Below, one piece after another: positions 9,062 to 18,213 of a stretch of 58,346 bases of DNA. This stretch comes from Flammeovirgaceae bacterium UBA976. GTDB taxonomy: Bacteria > Bacteroidota > Bacteroidia > Cytophagales > Cyclobacteriaceae. The position numbers and the translations under genes are program-made. Within the stretch, counting starts at the first letter, position 1. Each line of letters opens with the position of its first letter. The stretch lies in contig DBBU01000027.1 in assembly GCA_002292365.1 (NCBI GenBank), positions 14,380-72,725 of the forward strand, read 5' to 3'. A model generated the notes under the pieces. That model saw only the letters and a program-made list of their open reading frames with translations, did not search any database and had not been told where the DNA came from.

Positions 9062-9256
9062 ATGAGGGGTACCCAGCGAAGCGATATCCAAAAGGGCTTA
9101 GAAGTGCACATTATGCTCAAGAGTGATCAGGGCACCGGCCATTTGACCCATGGCATTGTGAAAGATGTCTTGACTAAATCAGCCAGTCACCCCCACGGAA
9201 TCAAGGTCCGACTCGAGGATGGTCAAGTAGGACGTGTTAAAAAGGTATTTTTGTGA
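9062..9256 (+). CDS. ywbE: YwbE family small protein
   Basis: A 64-aa protein of the YwbE (DUF2196) family. The sequence has the family pattern: SDIQKGLEVHIMLKSDQGTG, then LTHGIVKDVLT, HPHGIKVRLEDG and QVGRVKKVFL. It is beta-rich and basic and looks like a small SH3/KOW-type barrel; function is not established. Full family length. It follows the PIF1-like helicase by 4 nt and is the last gene of that set, so nucleic-acid binding is a reasonable guess from context only. Confidence 0.88.
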   Translation: MRGTQRSDIQKGLEVHIMLKSDQGTGHLTHGIVKDVLTKSASHPHGIKVRLEDGQVGRVKKVFL

Positions 9257-9339
9257 TAATGCATATCTATTGAAATAGAGCTATAATATGGGGAGGTATA
9301 TTTTTGTCAAAATTGATGTTAAATCATGTTAAAGAATAG

Positions 9340-9368
9340 TTTGATTCTCACTTGTGAAGATACTTTTG
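9340..9368 (+). promoter_or_regulatory. Putative promoter before the Met-rich membrane protein
   Basis: TTTG at 9340-9343, a 17-nt spacer (slightly short), then a perfect TACTTTTG at 9361-9368, about 31 nt before the ATG at 9400. Confidence 0.5.
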
Positions 9369-9399
9369 AATATACTAATTTAACTTTTTTTTAAAAAAA

Positions 9400-9696
9400 A
9401 TGTCAGAAATAATGAAATCTTTAAATAAAAATTGGTTTTTAATAACCATGACTGCAATAGTGTTTGCTCTATTAGGTTATTTGCTAGGTGTCCAAAACAG
9501 TAATCAAAATTTTAGAATGATGAACGGTCCCGGTGGTCTTCATATGGAGCATATGAAGGAATCTGATATTATGATGTTTGAATCCGAAGGGGGGATAGTG
9601 ATGGGTGAAGATGGTAATATTGAAATTGAAATAGACACCTTATTATCTGGAGGTAAACAAGAGATTAAGGTGATCGTGAAAAAGGATATCAAATAA
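9400..9696 (+). CDS. Small single-pass, Met-rich exported protein
   Basis: Unrecognised 98-aa protein. One membrane segment (ITMTAIVFALLGYLLGV, about residues 16-32) follows a short positively charged N-terminus, so most of the chain should be periplasmic. The next stretch is rich in Met and His (RMMNGPGGLHMEHMKESDIM), and the rest is acidic to basic with a beta-like end (EIEIDTLLSGG, KQEIKVIVKKD). The Met/His cluster could bind a metal such as copper, but this is speculation. It has its own promoter and a strong terminator at 9717-9743, so it is a monocistronic unit. ATG at 9400 or at 9412 are both possible. Confidence 0.65.
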   Translation: MSEIMKSLNKNWFLITMTAIVFALLGYLLGVQNSNQNFRMMNGPGGLHMEHMKESDIMMFESEGGIVMGEDGNIEIEIDTLLSGGKQEIKVIVKKDIK

Positions 9697-9716
9697 GTTT
9701 ATCCGATAGTTATACT

Positions 9717-9743
9717 AAAAAGACCTCTTAAAGAGGTCTTTTT
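9717..9743 (+). terminator. Intrinsic terminator
   Basis: Perfect inverted repeat: arm AAAAAGACCTCTT at 9717-9729 pairs with AAGAGGTCTTTTT at 9731-9743 and ends in a T run. It lies 21 nt after the stop of the 98-aa membrane protein. The A/T flanks make it potentially bidirectional. Confidence 0.9.
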
Positions 9744-9818
9744 ATGCATGAGCTAAAATAGTTTTTAGATGAACCGTGAGTCCGTTTTATTTGTCTCGGT
9801 TTGATTCAACATTAGAAA

Positions 9819-10178
9819 TTAATACAATAAATATTTTTTAGAAACCTTTTTCCAACCCGCCTGATAAGCTGATGAGACAAAATATATTTTGAGATCTGCT
9901 TGATAGTCGGAGGCGACAAAAAATATGTTCTTGTCTGCTTGATAATCTGAATCTGTAAAAAACCATTTACCATCGTTGTCTCCAGCTTGATAGTTGGAGG
10001 ATACCTTATAAACCAAGAGGTCTGCTTTATAGGCTGAACTCACGACAAATACTTTGACATCAGCTTTATAAGCGGCATCTACTGCGTATACTTTTTGAGC
10101 CTGAGCATTTAAAATGTTAAAAAAAATACAGGCGACAAAAAGGATTACTGAAATGTTTTGGAGGGGTAACTTCATCAC
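9819..10178 (-). CDS. DUF6150-like secreted repeat protein
   Basis: A 119-aa protein with a signal peptide (about residues 1-27, cleavage after AQA) and then six degenerate repeats of about 14 residues. They read roughly KVYAVDAAYKAD, KVFVVSSAYKAD, LVYKVSSNYQAG, KWFFTDSDYQAD, NIFFVASDYQAD and KIYFVSSAYQAG. The repeat pattern, alternating hydrophobic strand plus Y-[KQ]-A-[DG], is what I know as DUF6150, found in Bacteroidota; function unknown. It probably forms a small repetitive beta structure in the periplasm or on the cell surface. No CTD sorting signal is present. Starts at 10178 or at the adjacent ATG (10175). Confidence 0.8.
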   Translation of the reverse strand: MMKLPLQNISVILFVACIFFNILNAQAQKVYAVDAAYKADVKVFVVSSAYKADLLVYKVSSNYQAGDNDGKWFFTDSDYQADKNIFFVASDYQADLKIYFVSSAYQAGWKKVSKKYLLY

Positions 10179-10663
10179 CTTCAGTTCTATTTTCGAAAGG
10201 AAGTTAATGCATTTTTATTGGTTTATAGTGCCAATTTAAAACGAATTTGGAGTCGTGATCATAAGAAGAGCCCCATTGGATAGCTATTAATACAACGTAT
10301 TGAAGACTTAAAAACTTCCTAATTTTGAAAAAAAAACAGGTTAAAATTACCTATATTTATGTATTGAAAAAAAAATAGGAGCAGATCACTTACTATTAGG
10401 AACCTGAGAACCTGCGCCTGCGATTTGGTAGCTACAAAAATTATCATCGCTGATGAAGTAGGATTGTTTTCACATTCATTGCGATCTATGAGACCACCGA
10501 ATTCTTCAATTGACATCTGAATGCCATTTTATATACGTAACGGGTATATCGAAGATCATTATGTCGCTTTCTATCATTAACCAAAGGGGTCATGAGATAA
10601 GAAGCCATGATTTTATTTATGGTTGATCATACGATCAATAAAATTGAATAGTTTAGAAGCATT
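10179..10663. other. Intergenic stretch, nothing firm
   Basis: 485 bp between two minus-strand genes. A 65-codon minus-strand frame (10319-10516) has no recognisable motif and is A/T-biased at its end. A short dyad, TTGATC-atac-GATCAA at 10624-10639, lies downstream of the maoC-like gene but lacks a T run on either side, so it is not a convincing terminator. Possible remnants of a decayed gene, unproven. Confidence 0.35.
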
Positions 10664-11131
10664 TTAATCATTAAAATGATATAAGAAGACTAAAATTGCT
10701 GAAAAAGCAGGTTTTTTATGATCTTTTATCTCTAGTTTAACATCGACTTCTATCTTGTTGATACCGCGTAAATTGACGGCTGATTTTAAGGTAGCATGTA
10801 GTTTAACTTGTGTGCCTACGGGTACCGGTTGATTGAAACGGAGGGCTTCAATACCATAGTTAACCATCATTTTTAGATTTTGAACTTCCAGTATTTGCTC
10901 CCACAAATAAGGAACCAAAGATAGGGTAAGATAACCATGGGCAATGGCTGTACCAAAGGGGCTTTCTTGTGCCGCACGCTCCGGATCTGTGTGAATCCAT
11001 TGATGGTCCAATGTTGCCTCAGCAAATTTATTGACTTGTTCTTGGTTGATTGTAAAATATTTAGAGGACCCTAAGACCGAACCTATTCTATCTTCAAAAT
11101 CTTCAAAACTTGAAATAATTAAACGTCCCAT
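10664..11131 (-). CDS. MaoC family (R)-enoyl-CoA hydratase-like protein
   Basis: A 155-aa hotdog-fold protein of the MaoC/NodN type. Visible landmarks: the N-terminal helix region with FTINQEQVNKFAEATLDHQW, the active-site block DHQWIHTDPERA (Asp and His of the hydratase motif, about residues 42-53), SPFGTAIAHGYLTLSLVP (hotdog helix, about 60-77), and GIEALRFNQPVPVGTQV. These match single-domain (R)-specific enoyl-CoA hydratases. The CoA substrate is not defined. It stands alone, divergent from the small protein at 11284. Confidence 0.9.
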   Translation of the reverse strand: MGRLIISSFEDFEDRIGSVLGSSKYFTINQEQVNKFAEATLDHQWIHTDPERAAQESPFGTAIAHGYLTLSLVPYLWEQILEVQNLKMMVNYGIEALRFNQPVPVGTQVKLHATLKSAVNLRGINKIEVDVKLEIKDHKKPAFSAILVFLYHFND

Positions 11132-11258
11132 AGGTATTTAAACGACTTGTTTTTTGTAAATTTAATAGGTTAGATATTAAAAAATCAAGTGGATGAAAAA
11201 TTCAATAACATTGAAACAGGTAAAAAATATAAGGTACCTTTATTTGACATAAATTATA

Positions 11259-11266
11259 TAATTTTG
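11259..11266 (+). promoter_or_regulatory. -7 element before the 80-aa protein
   Basis: TAATTTTG, a perfect TAnnTTTG, 17 nt before the ATG at 11284. No TTTG at the expected -33 distance. Confidence 0.4.
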
Positions 11267-11283
11267 AAAATCTATTCAATCAT

Positions 11284-11526
11284 ATGAGCGATTGTCCTTC
11301 AAGAAAAATTATTTTTTACACCGAACAGGAGGCCAAAGAAGCCTTGATCAGTATCCATGTCAAATACCAAAATTCCTCAACCCGATCATTTTATACCTGT
11401 GACCAATGTGGATATCTTCACTTGACTTCTTCAGGAGACATAGATAATACATTGAAACTAGCACAGGAGGCGGGTAGGATAGACCAACTCAGTGAGTCCG
11501 ACCATTGGACTCGCAAGTTGAGCTGA
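11284..11526 (+). CDS. Small CxxC protein, unrecognised
   Basis: An 80-aa soluble protein with a single CDQCGYLHLTS block (about residues 39-49), plus Cys4 near the start. The CxxCG followed by an aromatic/His residue resembles half a zinc ribbon, and the frequent Ser/Thr and short helices suggest a small metal-binding or nucleic-acid-associated protein. I do not recognise a named family, though short proteins with a YxCxxCG.WH-type block are familiar from Bacteroidota. Single gene with its own -7 element; it ends 8 residues after a Trp-Thr-Arg motif. Confidence 0.6.
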   Translation: MSDCPSRKIIFYTEQEAKEALISIHVKYQNSSTRSFYTCDQCGYLHLTSSGDIDNTLKLAQEAGRIDQLSESDHWTRKLS

Positions 11527-11818
11527 TCAGTTTAAACAAGTATTTTCTTTTATTTAATTATGAGTAATATCACTGCAGGCCATTTATTGATGTAATTGAT
11601 TATTTTTTTCTTCGTATGAGTTTGTCTTACCAATGGAATCACCATATGGAGTGTGAAAGGCAAGTCATTTAAATTAAGTCAACGTCGCGCTATTTAAAAA
11701 TCTATTTACATTGATTTTTAGAAATATAAAAATTAAATGTATTTAAATCTTATCGTTTTTGATTCTATTTTTGCTACATTCAAACAGCTATACTACCCCA
11801 TTCAAATAACCTCTTTCT

Positions 11819-12259
11819 ATGCTCAGAGCCATAAATTTTGTCAGATTATTGTCGATAGTGATTTTCTTGGGGACTTTAAGTCTAGTATATGCTTATTTAG
11901 ATCCTGTAGTAAGTTTTTCGTTAAAGACCTCTAGTTCTACCCTGCACCGAACCGACTTTTTTTATCTGGGTGCGTTTGTCTTCTTGGTGATCAATATTTT
12001 TCTGTGGTTATTGATTAAGATCGTAGCACCTAAAATAGCGCAACGATTTGGAATCCTTTCAGCTGGTTGGTTTGCCGCGCTTCCCGTCGTGGTCAATTTT
12101 TATATCTGTTTTCTGATAGGATTTCTTGGAGCACTCAACAATACGTCAAGTCTTGAGCTATCGAGTTATGCCTATTTAAATTATTTAGGTCCGATATTAT
12201 TGACGATTTGGATGGGTTTAGCAATTTATTTCATGTCTACCAAAAAATCATTAGACTAA
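11819..12259 (+). CDS. Four-helix integral membrane protein, unrecognised
   Basis: A 146-aa protein with four hydrophobic segments at roughly residues 7-27, 47-68, 85-105 and 121-141, joined by short loops; a positively charged KIVAPKIAQRFG loop follows the second helix. No catalytic motif. It lies 143 bp before parE on the same strand; membrane proteins of this size upstream of topoisomerase IV genes are not something I can assign a role to. ATG at 11819 is the natural start since the first helix begins immediately. Confidence 0.7.
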   Translation: MLRAINFVRLLSIVIFLGTLSLVYAYLDPVVSFSLKTSSSTLHRTDFFYLGAFVFLVINIFLWLLIKIVAPKIAQRFGILSAGWFAALPVVVNFYICFLIGFLGALNNTSSLELSSYAYLNYLGPILLTIWMGLAIYFMSTKKSLD

Positions 12260-12402
12260 TTAAATGCTTGTAATTCAATACTTTGATTGTATTTACTTAA
12301 ATAATAAGTCGAATGTCAAGTAAATATTTTTTAACAATACCTGCTTTTTTTTTAATAATTTCCCACTTGGTTACAACGATCCAACATATTCAATTATTAT
12401 AA

Positions 12403-14298
12403 ATGGCAACAGGTAATTCCAACTACACCGAAGAAAGTATAAAGTCCTTAGATTGGAAAGAACACATCCGACTTCGTCCAGGGATGTACATTGGTAAGTT
12501 GGGCGACGGTTCAGCGCATGATGATGGGATCTATGTATTGGTCAAGGAAATCATAGACAATTGTATAGATGAGCATATGATGGGCTTTGGTAAGACGATC
12601 GATATCAAAGTCAGTGATCATAAAGTTAAAATTAGAGATTATGGTAGGGGTATTCCTTTAGGAAAAGTCATAGATTGCGTTTCTAAGATTAATACGGGTG
12701 GTAAATATGACTCTGGGGCTTTTCAAAAATCAGTAGGCCTTAACGGAGTAGGTACTAAGGCGGTCAATGCCTTATCTAGTTATTTTAAGGTGCAGTCATT
12801 TCGTGAGGGTAAGACCAAAATGGCTGAATTTAATCAAGGAGAGGTTACCTCTGATGCTCAGGTAGTCAGTACTTCAGACCGAAATGGGACTCACATCACT
12901 TTTGAGCCCGACAACGTTATTTTTAAAAATTTTCATTTTATTCCTGATTATTTAGATAATCTTATTTGGAATTACGCCTATTTGAATGCGGGGTTGACCT
13001 TAGTGCTCAATGGCAAAAAATACCATTCAGAGCATGGCTTACTTGATCTTTTGCGACGTAAGACAGATGAAGAGAGTATCAGATACCCTATCATGCACAT
13101 GAAGGGAGAGGATATTGAGATTGCCTTGACCCATTCAAATCAATATGGAGAAGAATACTACTCTTTTGTAAATGGTCAATATACGACCCAGGGAGGGACG
13201 CATTTGGCCGCTTTTAGAGAATCTGTTGTTAAGACGGTCAGAGAATTTTTTAAAAAAGATTTTGATGCGGCGGACGTCAGAGCAAGTATTGTGGCGGCCA
13301 TCGCAATCAGGGTACAAGAGCCAGTATTTGAATCTCAGACCAAGACCAAATTAGGATCTCAAAATTTAGGGCCAGAGGGTCCTACAATGAGGACCTTCGT
13401 CAACGATTTTATCAAAAAGGAATTAGATAACTACTTGCATCAAAACAGCGAATCAGCAGGTCTGTTGTTAAAACGTATTTTGCAATCCGAGCGGGAGCGA
13501 AAGGAAATAGCAGGGATAAAAAAACTGGCAAATGAGCGCGCCAAAAAAGCCAATTTGCACAACAAAAAGCTGAGAGATTGTCGGGTACATCTCAATGACA
13601 AGAAATTAGCCGAAGAGCGTCGAAATGACAGTATGATCTTCATTACCGAGGGAGACTCGGCCAGTGGGTCCATTACCAAGACCAGAGATGTACAAACTCA
13701 GGCCGTTTTTAGTTTGAGAGGTAAGCCCTTTAATTGCTATGCCCACACCAAAAAGGTGGTGTATGAGAATGAAGAATTTAATTTATTGCAACACGCCTTA
13801 AATATTGAAGACGGGCTCGAAGGTTTGCGGTATAAAAAAATCATTATAGCTACGGATGCGGATGTAGATGGGATGCATATTCGCTTGCTCTTGTTGACTT
13901 ATTTCTTGCAATTTTTTCCTGAATTGGTCAGAAACGGTCATATATTTATTTTGGATACCCCTCTTTTTCGTATCAGAAATAATAAGGAAACATTTTACTG
14001 TTATGATGAGCTGGAACGCCAAACAGCGATTGAGAAATTAGGAAAAAATGCAGAAATCACTCGATTTAAGGGTTTGGGTGAAATTTCACCCAATGAATTT
14101 GCAGCTTTTATTGGAGAAGACATACGTCTTGAACCTGTTATTTTGAGAAAGGAAACTAAAATCAAAGATTTATTGTCTTTCTATATGGGAAAAAATACGC
14201 CAGATCGTCAGCAGTTCATCATTCACAAACTTAGGGTGGAGAAAGATTTGATTCATGAAGAAAAGGTAACTATATCAGAAGAATATGAGATTACGTAA
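12403..14298 (+). CDS. parE: DNA topoisomerase IV subunit B
   Basis: ATPase subunit of topoisomerase IV, which decatenates replicated chromosomes; 631 aa. The GHKL ATPase comes first ([28 protein letters not shown] with the catalytic Glu and Asn; [25 protein letters not shown]), then the transducer with the QTKTKLG loop, and the TOPRIM domain ([11 protein letters not shown] and [16 protein letters not shown]), ending with FKGLGE. It is shorter than gyrase B and matches Bacteroidota ParE. parC lies 1.27 kb downstream, separated by a lipoprotein hydrolase whose start overlaps the parE end by 14 nt. Confidence 0.95.
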   Translation: MATGNSNYTEESIKSLDWKEHIRLRPGMYIGKLGDGSAHDDGIYVLVKEIIDNCIDEHMMGFGKTIDIKVSDHKVKIRDYGRGIPLGKVIDCVSKINTGGKYDSGAFQKSVGLNGVGTKAVNALSSYFKVQSFREGKTKMAEFNQGEVTSDAQVVSTSDRNGTHITFEPDNVIFKNFHFIPDYLDNLIWNYAYLNAGLTLVLNGKKYHSEHGLLDLLRRKTDEESIRYPIMHMKGEDIEIALTHSNQYGEEYYSFVNGQYTTQGGTHLAAFRESVVKTVREFFKKDFDAADVRASIVAAIAIRVQEPVFESQTKTKLGSQNLGPEGPTMRTFVNDFIKKELDNYLHQNSESAGLLLKRILQSERERKEIAGIKKLANERAKKANLHNKKLRDCRVHLNDKKLAEERRNDSMIFITEGDSASGSITKTRDVQTQAVFSLRGKPFNCYAHTKKVVYENEEFNLLQHALNIEDGLEGLRYKKIIIATDADVDGMHIRLLLLTYFLQFFPELVRNGHIFILDTPLFRIRNNKETFYCYDELERQTAIEKLGKNAEITRFKGLGEISPNEFAAFIGEDIRLEPVILRKETKIKDLLSFYMGKNTPDRQQFIIHKLRVEKDLIHEEKVTISEEYEIT

Positions 14299-15529
14299 AA
14301 AGATAAAAACTATTATTTTTTTTAATTTGTTCTTGCTCACGGGTCTATTTTTGACCTCATGTGATAACGACGAGGCATTGATTGGGCTGCAGGAAGAAGA
14401 TCAAATACTAGTTCGTTTGATTTCAGCTAACAAAATGAGTAAACCATCGAAAACTAATATCAGTAGTTTAATTTCCTCTAGTGGTCTGGACTTTCCTCTA
14501 TCTCAGATGAAATATGATGTCCAAATATGGGAAATAACTTATGAAACACTCTATAAAGGATCTAATATAGTTACTTCTGGCATGGCATACATACCTCTTG
14601 GAGACAGAGAGAAATTTAGTTACCTATTATTTGCACATGGGACCATTGCAGCAAATGATGAGGCTCCAAGTAAATTGTCAATGGTGGATATTCAAACATT
14701 TTTATATGCAGCGATGGCTTCAACAGGTCTTATCACAGTGGTACCCGATCTCATAGGATTTGGTAGTTCTAAGGAGATCATGCATCCTTATTATGTTGAG
14801 GAAACCTCTGCTCTGGTAGTGATTGATGGACTCAGAGCTATCAGAGAATTGCTAAAACAAGAAGAAATCAACTCGGATGGAGAGTTATATTTAAGCGGTT
14901 ACTCTGGGGGTGGGTATGTGACAATGGCCACACATAAATATATAGAAGAGTATGATCTTGAATATTTTGATTTGAAGGCATCTTTTCCAGCAGCAGGAGG
15001 CTATGATATGAAGGGTGTGCGTGATTTTTTCTTTGACCAAGAAGTATATGAAACCCCTTATTTCATGGCTTATATTGCAGAATCTTACCGAACGTATTAC
15101 GATATCGATACGGCCTTGGCACAACAAATTTTTAATGAACCCTACGCACAACGAATCATAAATATTTTTGATGGCCTTTCTGATGGATCTCAGATAAACA
15201 GTCAGTTGAATGATACCGTCGCTGTATTGATTGCACCCGGATTTTTGTCAAAACCTGATAATGAAAAATACTCAGAAATTTCTCAACTTTTTGAGCAAAA
15301 CAGTTTATTGGATTGGATACCAGAGATTCCGATGTACTTGTATCATGGAGATGCTGATATAACAGTTCCTTATCAAAATACAGTTGATACTTACGATGTT
15401 TTCTTGGCCTCTGGATCGCCACCGGAGATCATCAAATTGACCACTTTTGAAGGCGCGGATCATTACACGGGTTTTGTCCCGTATTTAGAAAGCTTTATGG
15501 ATACAATTATGAAACTTGAGGGGAAATAA
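14285..15529 (+). CDS. Lipoprotein alpha/beta-hydrolase (secretory lipase/esterase type)
   Basis: A 414-aa alpha/beta-hydrolase with an N-terminal lipoprotein signal (lipobox LTSC, Cys26), so it should be anchored in the envelope. The fold is marked by [10 protein letters not shown] (oxyanion region), [10 protein letters not shown], the nucleophile elbow [10 protein letters not shown], the acid in [11 protein letters not shown] and the histidine in GADHYTGF. A complete Ser-Asp-His triad is therefore visible. It resembles secretory lipases/prolyl-oligopeptidase-like esterases of Bacteroidota; the substrate is unknown. The gene overlaps parE by 14 nt and is followed 34 nt later by parC, an unusual place for a cell-envelope enzyme. 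Confidence 0.85.
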   Translation: MRLRKKIKTIIFFNLFLLTGLFLTSCDNDEALIGLQEEDQILVRLISANKMSKPSKTNISSLISSSGLDFPLSQMKYDVQIWEITYETLYKGSNIVTSGMAYIPLGDREKFSYLLFAHGTIAANDEAPSKLSMVDIQTFLYAAMASTGLITVVPDLIGFGSSKEIMHPYYVEETSALVVIDGLRAIRELLKQEEINSDGELYLSGYSGGGYVTMATHKYIEEYDLEYFDLKASFPAAGGYDMKGVRDFFFDQEVYETPYFMAYIAESYRTYYDIDTALAQQIFNEPYAQRIINIFDGLSDGSQINSQLNDTVAVLIAPGFLSKPDNEKYSEISQLFEQNSLLDWIPEIPMYLYHGDADITVPYQNTVDTYDVFLASGSPPEIIKLTTFEGADHYTGFVPYLESFMDTIMKLEGK

Positions 15530-15563
15530 GTGAGCAATGGCGTGAATAGAATGATTAAGAAAT

Positions 15564-18140
15564 ATGGATGAAGATTTAAAAGAAGATGAGATTCACGAAG
15601 TACTTCCTGTCACAGGGATGTATGAAAATTGGTTTCTTGATTATGCTTCTTATGTAATTCTTGAAAGAGCGGTTCCTGCAATAGAGGATGGCTTAAAACC
15701 TGTGCAAAGAAGAATTTTGCATGCCATGAAAGAATTAGATGATGGTCGCTTCAATAAGGTGGCCAACATCATCGGGACGACTATGCAATTTCATCCTCAC
15801 GGAGACGCCTCCATCGCAGATGCGATTGTAAACTTAGGCCAAAAGGATTTATTGATTGAAATGCAAGGCAACTGGGGTGATGTACGTACTGGCGATGGTG
15901 CTGCAGCCTCTAGGTACATCGAGGCACGCTTGTCAAAGTTTGCCTTAGATGTTATTTTTAACGCGCAGACCACCAGTTGGCAATTGTCCTATGATGGGCG
16001 AAAAAAAGAACCAGTTACTTTTCCTGTCAAGTTTCCTTTGTTACTTTCTCAAGGAGTAGAGGGTATTGCCGTGGGGCTTTCAACCAAAATGTTACCACAC
16101 AATTTTATAGAGTTGCTCAATGGCTGTATCAGTATTTTAAAAGGAAGATCTGTAAAGTTATTCCCTGATTTCCAAACAGGAGGCAAAATAGATGTATCGG
16201 ATTATAATGATGGCCAGAGAGGGGGCAAGGTCCGTGTGAGAGCGGTCATAGAAGAGGATGACAGTAAGACTTTACTGATCAAAGAAATCCCTTATGGAAC
16301 GACGACTTCATCACTGATTGACTCCATTGTTAAGGCCAATGATAAAGGGAAAATAAAAATCAAACAAGTCATTGATAATACTGCTGCTGAAATAGAAATT
16401 AAAATTATATTGGCCAGTGGCGTGTCCCCCAATATCACGATTGATGCTTTATATGCCTTTACTGATTGTGAGGTATCTATCTCACCCAATGCCTGTATCA
16501 TTATCGCAGATAAGCCCCATTTTGTTGGGATCAAAGAAATCCTTAAACACAGCGTGGATCAAACGGTAGATCTTTTGAAGCAGGAGTTAGAAATACGTAA
16601 AAATGAGCTCCTCGAAAAAATTTTATTTTCTTCTCTTGAAAAAATATTTATTGAAAATAAGATCTACAGGGATATTGAAGAAGCTGAAACATGGGAAGCC
16701 GTACTTCAAGCTATTGATCAAGGTTTAACTCCCTTTAAATCGGAATTTTATCGCCAGATTACTGAGGAAGATTTGGTTCGTCTGACTGACATTAAAATCA
16801 AGAGAATATCAAAGTTTGATGCTTTTAAGGCAGATGAGATGATGAATAAGCTTCAAAAGGAACTTAAGCAGACGCTTTACAATTTAGATCATTTGACTGA
16901 ATTTACAATCTCATATTATCGGCGGTTACTCGAGAAATACGGTAAGAGAAAAGAACGAAAGACTGAAATCGCAAATTTTGATACCATTAAAGCAGCTTTT
17001 GTAGCAGCTAATAATGCCAAACTTTATGTAAACAAGCAGGAGGGTTTTATAGGGATGGGTCTTAAGAAAGAGGAATTCATCTCTGAATGTTCAGATATTG
17101 ATGACGTCATTATTTTTAGAAAAGATGGGGTCTGTGTGGTTAGCCGAATTCAGGATAAAGTTTTTGTGGGCAAAGACATCATCCATGTCGCTGTTTATAA
17201 GAAAGGGGACGACCGCATGGTTTACAATATGATTTATAAAGACGGATCTTCAGGAAGATCTATGATTAAGCGATTCAATATATTGAGTGTGACCCGCGAC
17301 AAGGAGTATCGTTTGGCTAAAGAAGCCAAAGGATCTGAGGTATTGTATTTTACGGCTAATTGCAATGGAGAGGCAGAGATAGTTACCGTTAATTTGACTG
17401 CGGCGAGTACGGCTAGAAAGAAATTTTTTGATATTGATTTTGCAGATTATGAAATCAAAGGTCGCTTGGCATCTGGAAATATGGTGACTAAGTATCCTGT
17501 TAGAAAGGTGCAACTGAAAACGGCAGGAGCGTCTACTTTGGGTGGACTAGATATTTGGTATGATGAAGTAATTGGTCGTTTAAATACGGACGAGCGGGGT
17601 CTCCATTTAGGCAATTTCAAAGCAGAAGATTTGATCATTGTTTTTTATTATGACGGTTATTATGAGTTGACCACATTTGAAATGAGTAATCGTTATGAAT
17701 CCAAAAACATATGCCATTTGACTAAATTTATACCTGAGGGTATCATTACAGGGATCTACCAGGAAGGTAGTACCAAAGCTTTTTTTATAAAAAGGTTTAA
17801 AATCGAGACTGCTAAAACACAAAAACCTTTTTTCTTCATCCCAGAGACCAAAAATTCAAAATTGTATTTTGTCAGTGATGATGTAAACGTAGAAGTATCT
17901 GTGACGTATAGGCAGAAAAACAAAAAAGTGCAGAAAATTTTAAATTTGGATACTTTAATAGATGTTAAAGGCTGGAAAGCCTTGGGGAACAAATTCCTCT
18001 TACAAAATTTAGTCAAAATTGAAGCCGTTATCAATGAGGGTGAGCTTGAAAAACCTGAAAAGGAAGACATTGAATTATTAAAATCTTTTATTCAAGAAGA
18101 GGTAGAGCGTGAAGATAATCAAATAGGGCTATTTGATTAA
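15564..18140 (+). CDS. parC: DNA topoisomerase IV subunit A
   Basis: Breakage-reunion subunit of topoisomerase IV, 858 aa. The winged-helix region has RAVPAIEDGLKPVQRRILH and HPHGDASI, with the catalytic tyrosine Y118 in SRYIEARL. The tower and coiled-coil follow to about residue 480, and the C-terminal domain carries beta-pinwheel blades (DGVCVVSRI, KFFDIDF, YYDGYYELTTFE). It lacks a gyrase-like GyrA box, as expected for topoisomerase IV. It forms the heterotetramer with ParE, encoded 1.27 kb upstream. The final 20 residues are acidic. Confidence 0.95.
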   Translation: MDEDLKEDEIHEVLPVTGMYENWFLDYASYVILERAVPAIEDGLKPVQRRILHAMKELDDGRFNKVANIIGTTMQFHPHGDASIADAIVNLGQKDLLIEMQGNWGDVRTGDGAAASRYIEARLSKFALDVIFNAQTTSWQLSYDGRKKEPVTFPVKFPLLLSQGVEGIAVGLSTKMLPHNFIELLNGCISILKGRSVKLFPDFQTGGKIDVSDYNDGQRGGKVRVRAVIEEDDSKTLLIKEIPYGTTTSSLIDSIVKANDKGKIKIKQVIDNTAAEIEIKIILASGVSPNITIDALYAFTDCEVSISPNACIIIADKPHFVGIKEILKHSVDQTVDLLKQELEIRKNELLEKILFSSLEKIFIENKIYRDIEEAETWEAVLQAIDQGLTPFKSEFYRQITEEDLVRLTDIKIKRISKFDAFKADEMMNKLQKELKQTLYNLDHLTEFTISYYRRLLEKYGKRKERKTEIANFDTIKAAFVAANNAKLYVNKQEGFIGMGLKKEEFISECSDIDDVIIFRKDGVCVVSRIQDKVFVGKDIIHVAVYKKGDDRMVYNMIYKDGSSGRSMIKRFNILSVTRDKEYRLAKEAKGSEVLYFTANCNGEAEIVTVNLTAASTARKKFFDIDFADYEIKGRLASGNMVTKYPVRKVQLKTAGASTLGGLDIWYDEVIGRLNTDERGLHLGNFKAEDLIIVFYYDGYYELTTFEMSNRYESKNICHLTKFIPEGIITGIYQEGSTKAFFIKRFKIETAKTQKPFFFIPETKNSKLYFVSDDVNVEVSVTYRQKNKKVQKILNLDTLIDVKGWKALGNKFLLQNLVKIEAVINEGELEKPEKEDIELLKSFIQEEVEREDNQIGLFD

Positions 18141-18176
18141 AACGATCAGCAAAGAGGCATCTAATTATAAATACTT

Positions 18177-18184
18177 TAGCTTTG
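18177..18184 (+). promoter_or_regulatory. -7 element before SanA-like gene
   Basis: TAGCTTTG, a perfect TAnnTTTG, 29 nt before the GTG start at 18214. No clear -33 at the expected distance. Confidence 0.4.
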
Positions 18185-18213
18185 TTGGGAAATAACAAAC
18201 ACATTAACCGATT

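Noticed and set aside
9834..10100. CRISPR-like regular spacing
   Set aside because: The periodicity is the protein repeat of the DUF6150 gene; units are degenerate and have no spacers.
10319..10516. 65-codon minus-strand frame
   Set aside because: No recognisable motif; its end is A/T-run translation.
10624..10639. Dyad TTGATC-atac-GATCAA after the maoC-like gene
   Set aside because: No T run follows on either strand, and such short dyads are expected by chance in AT-rich DNA.
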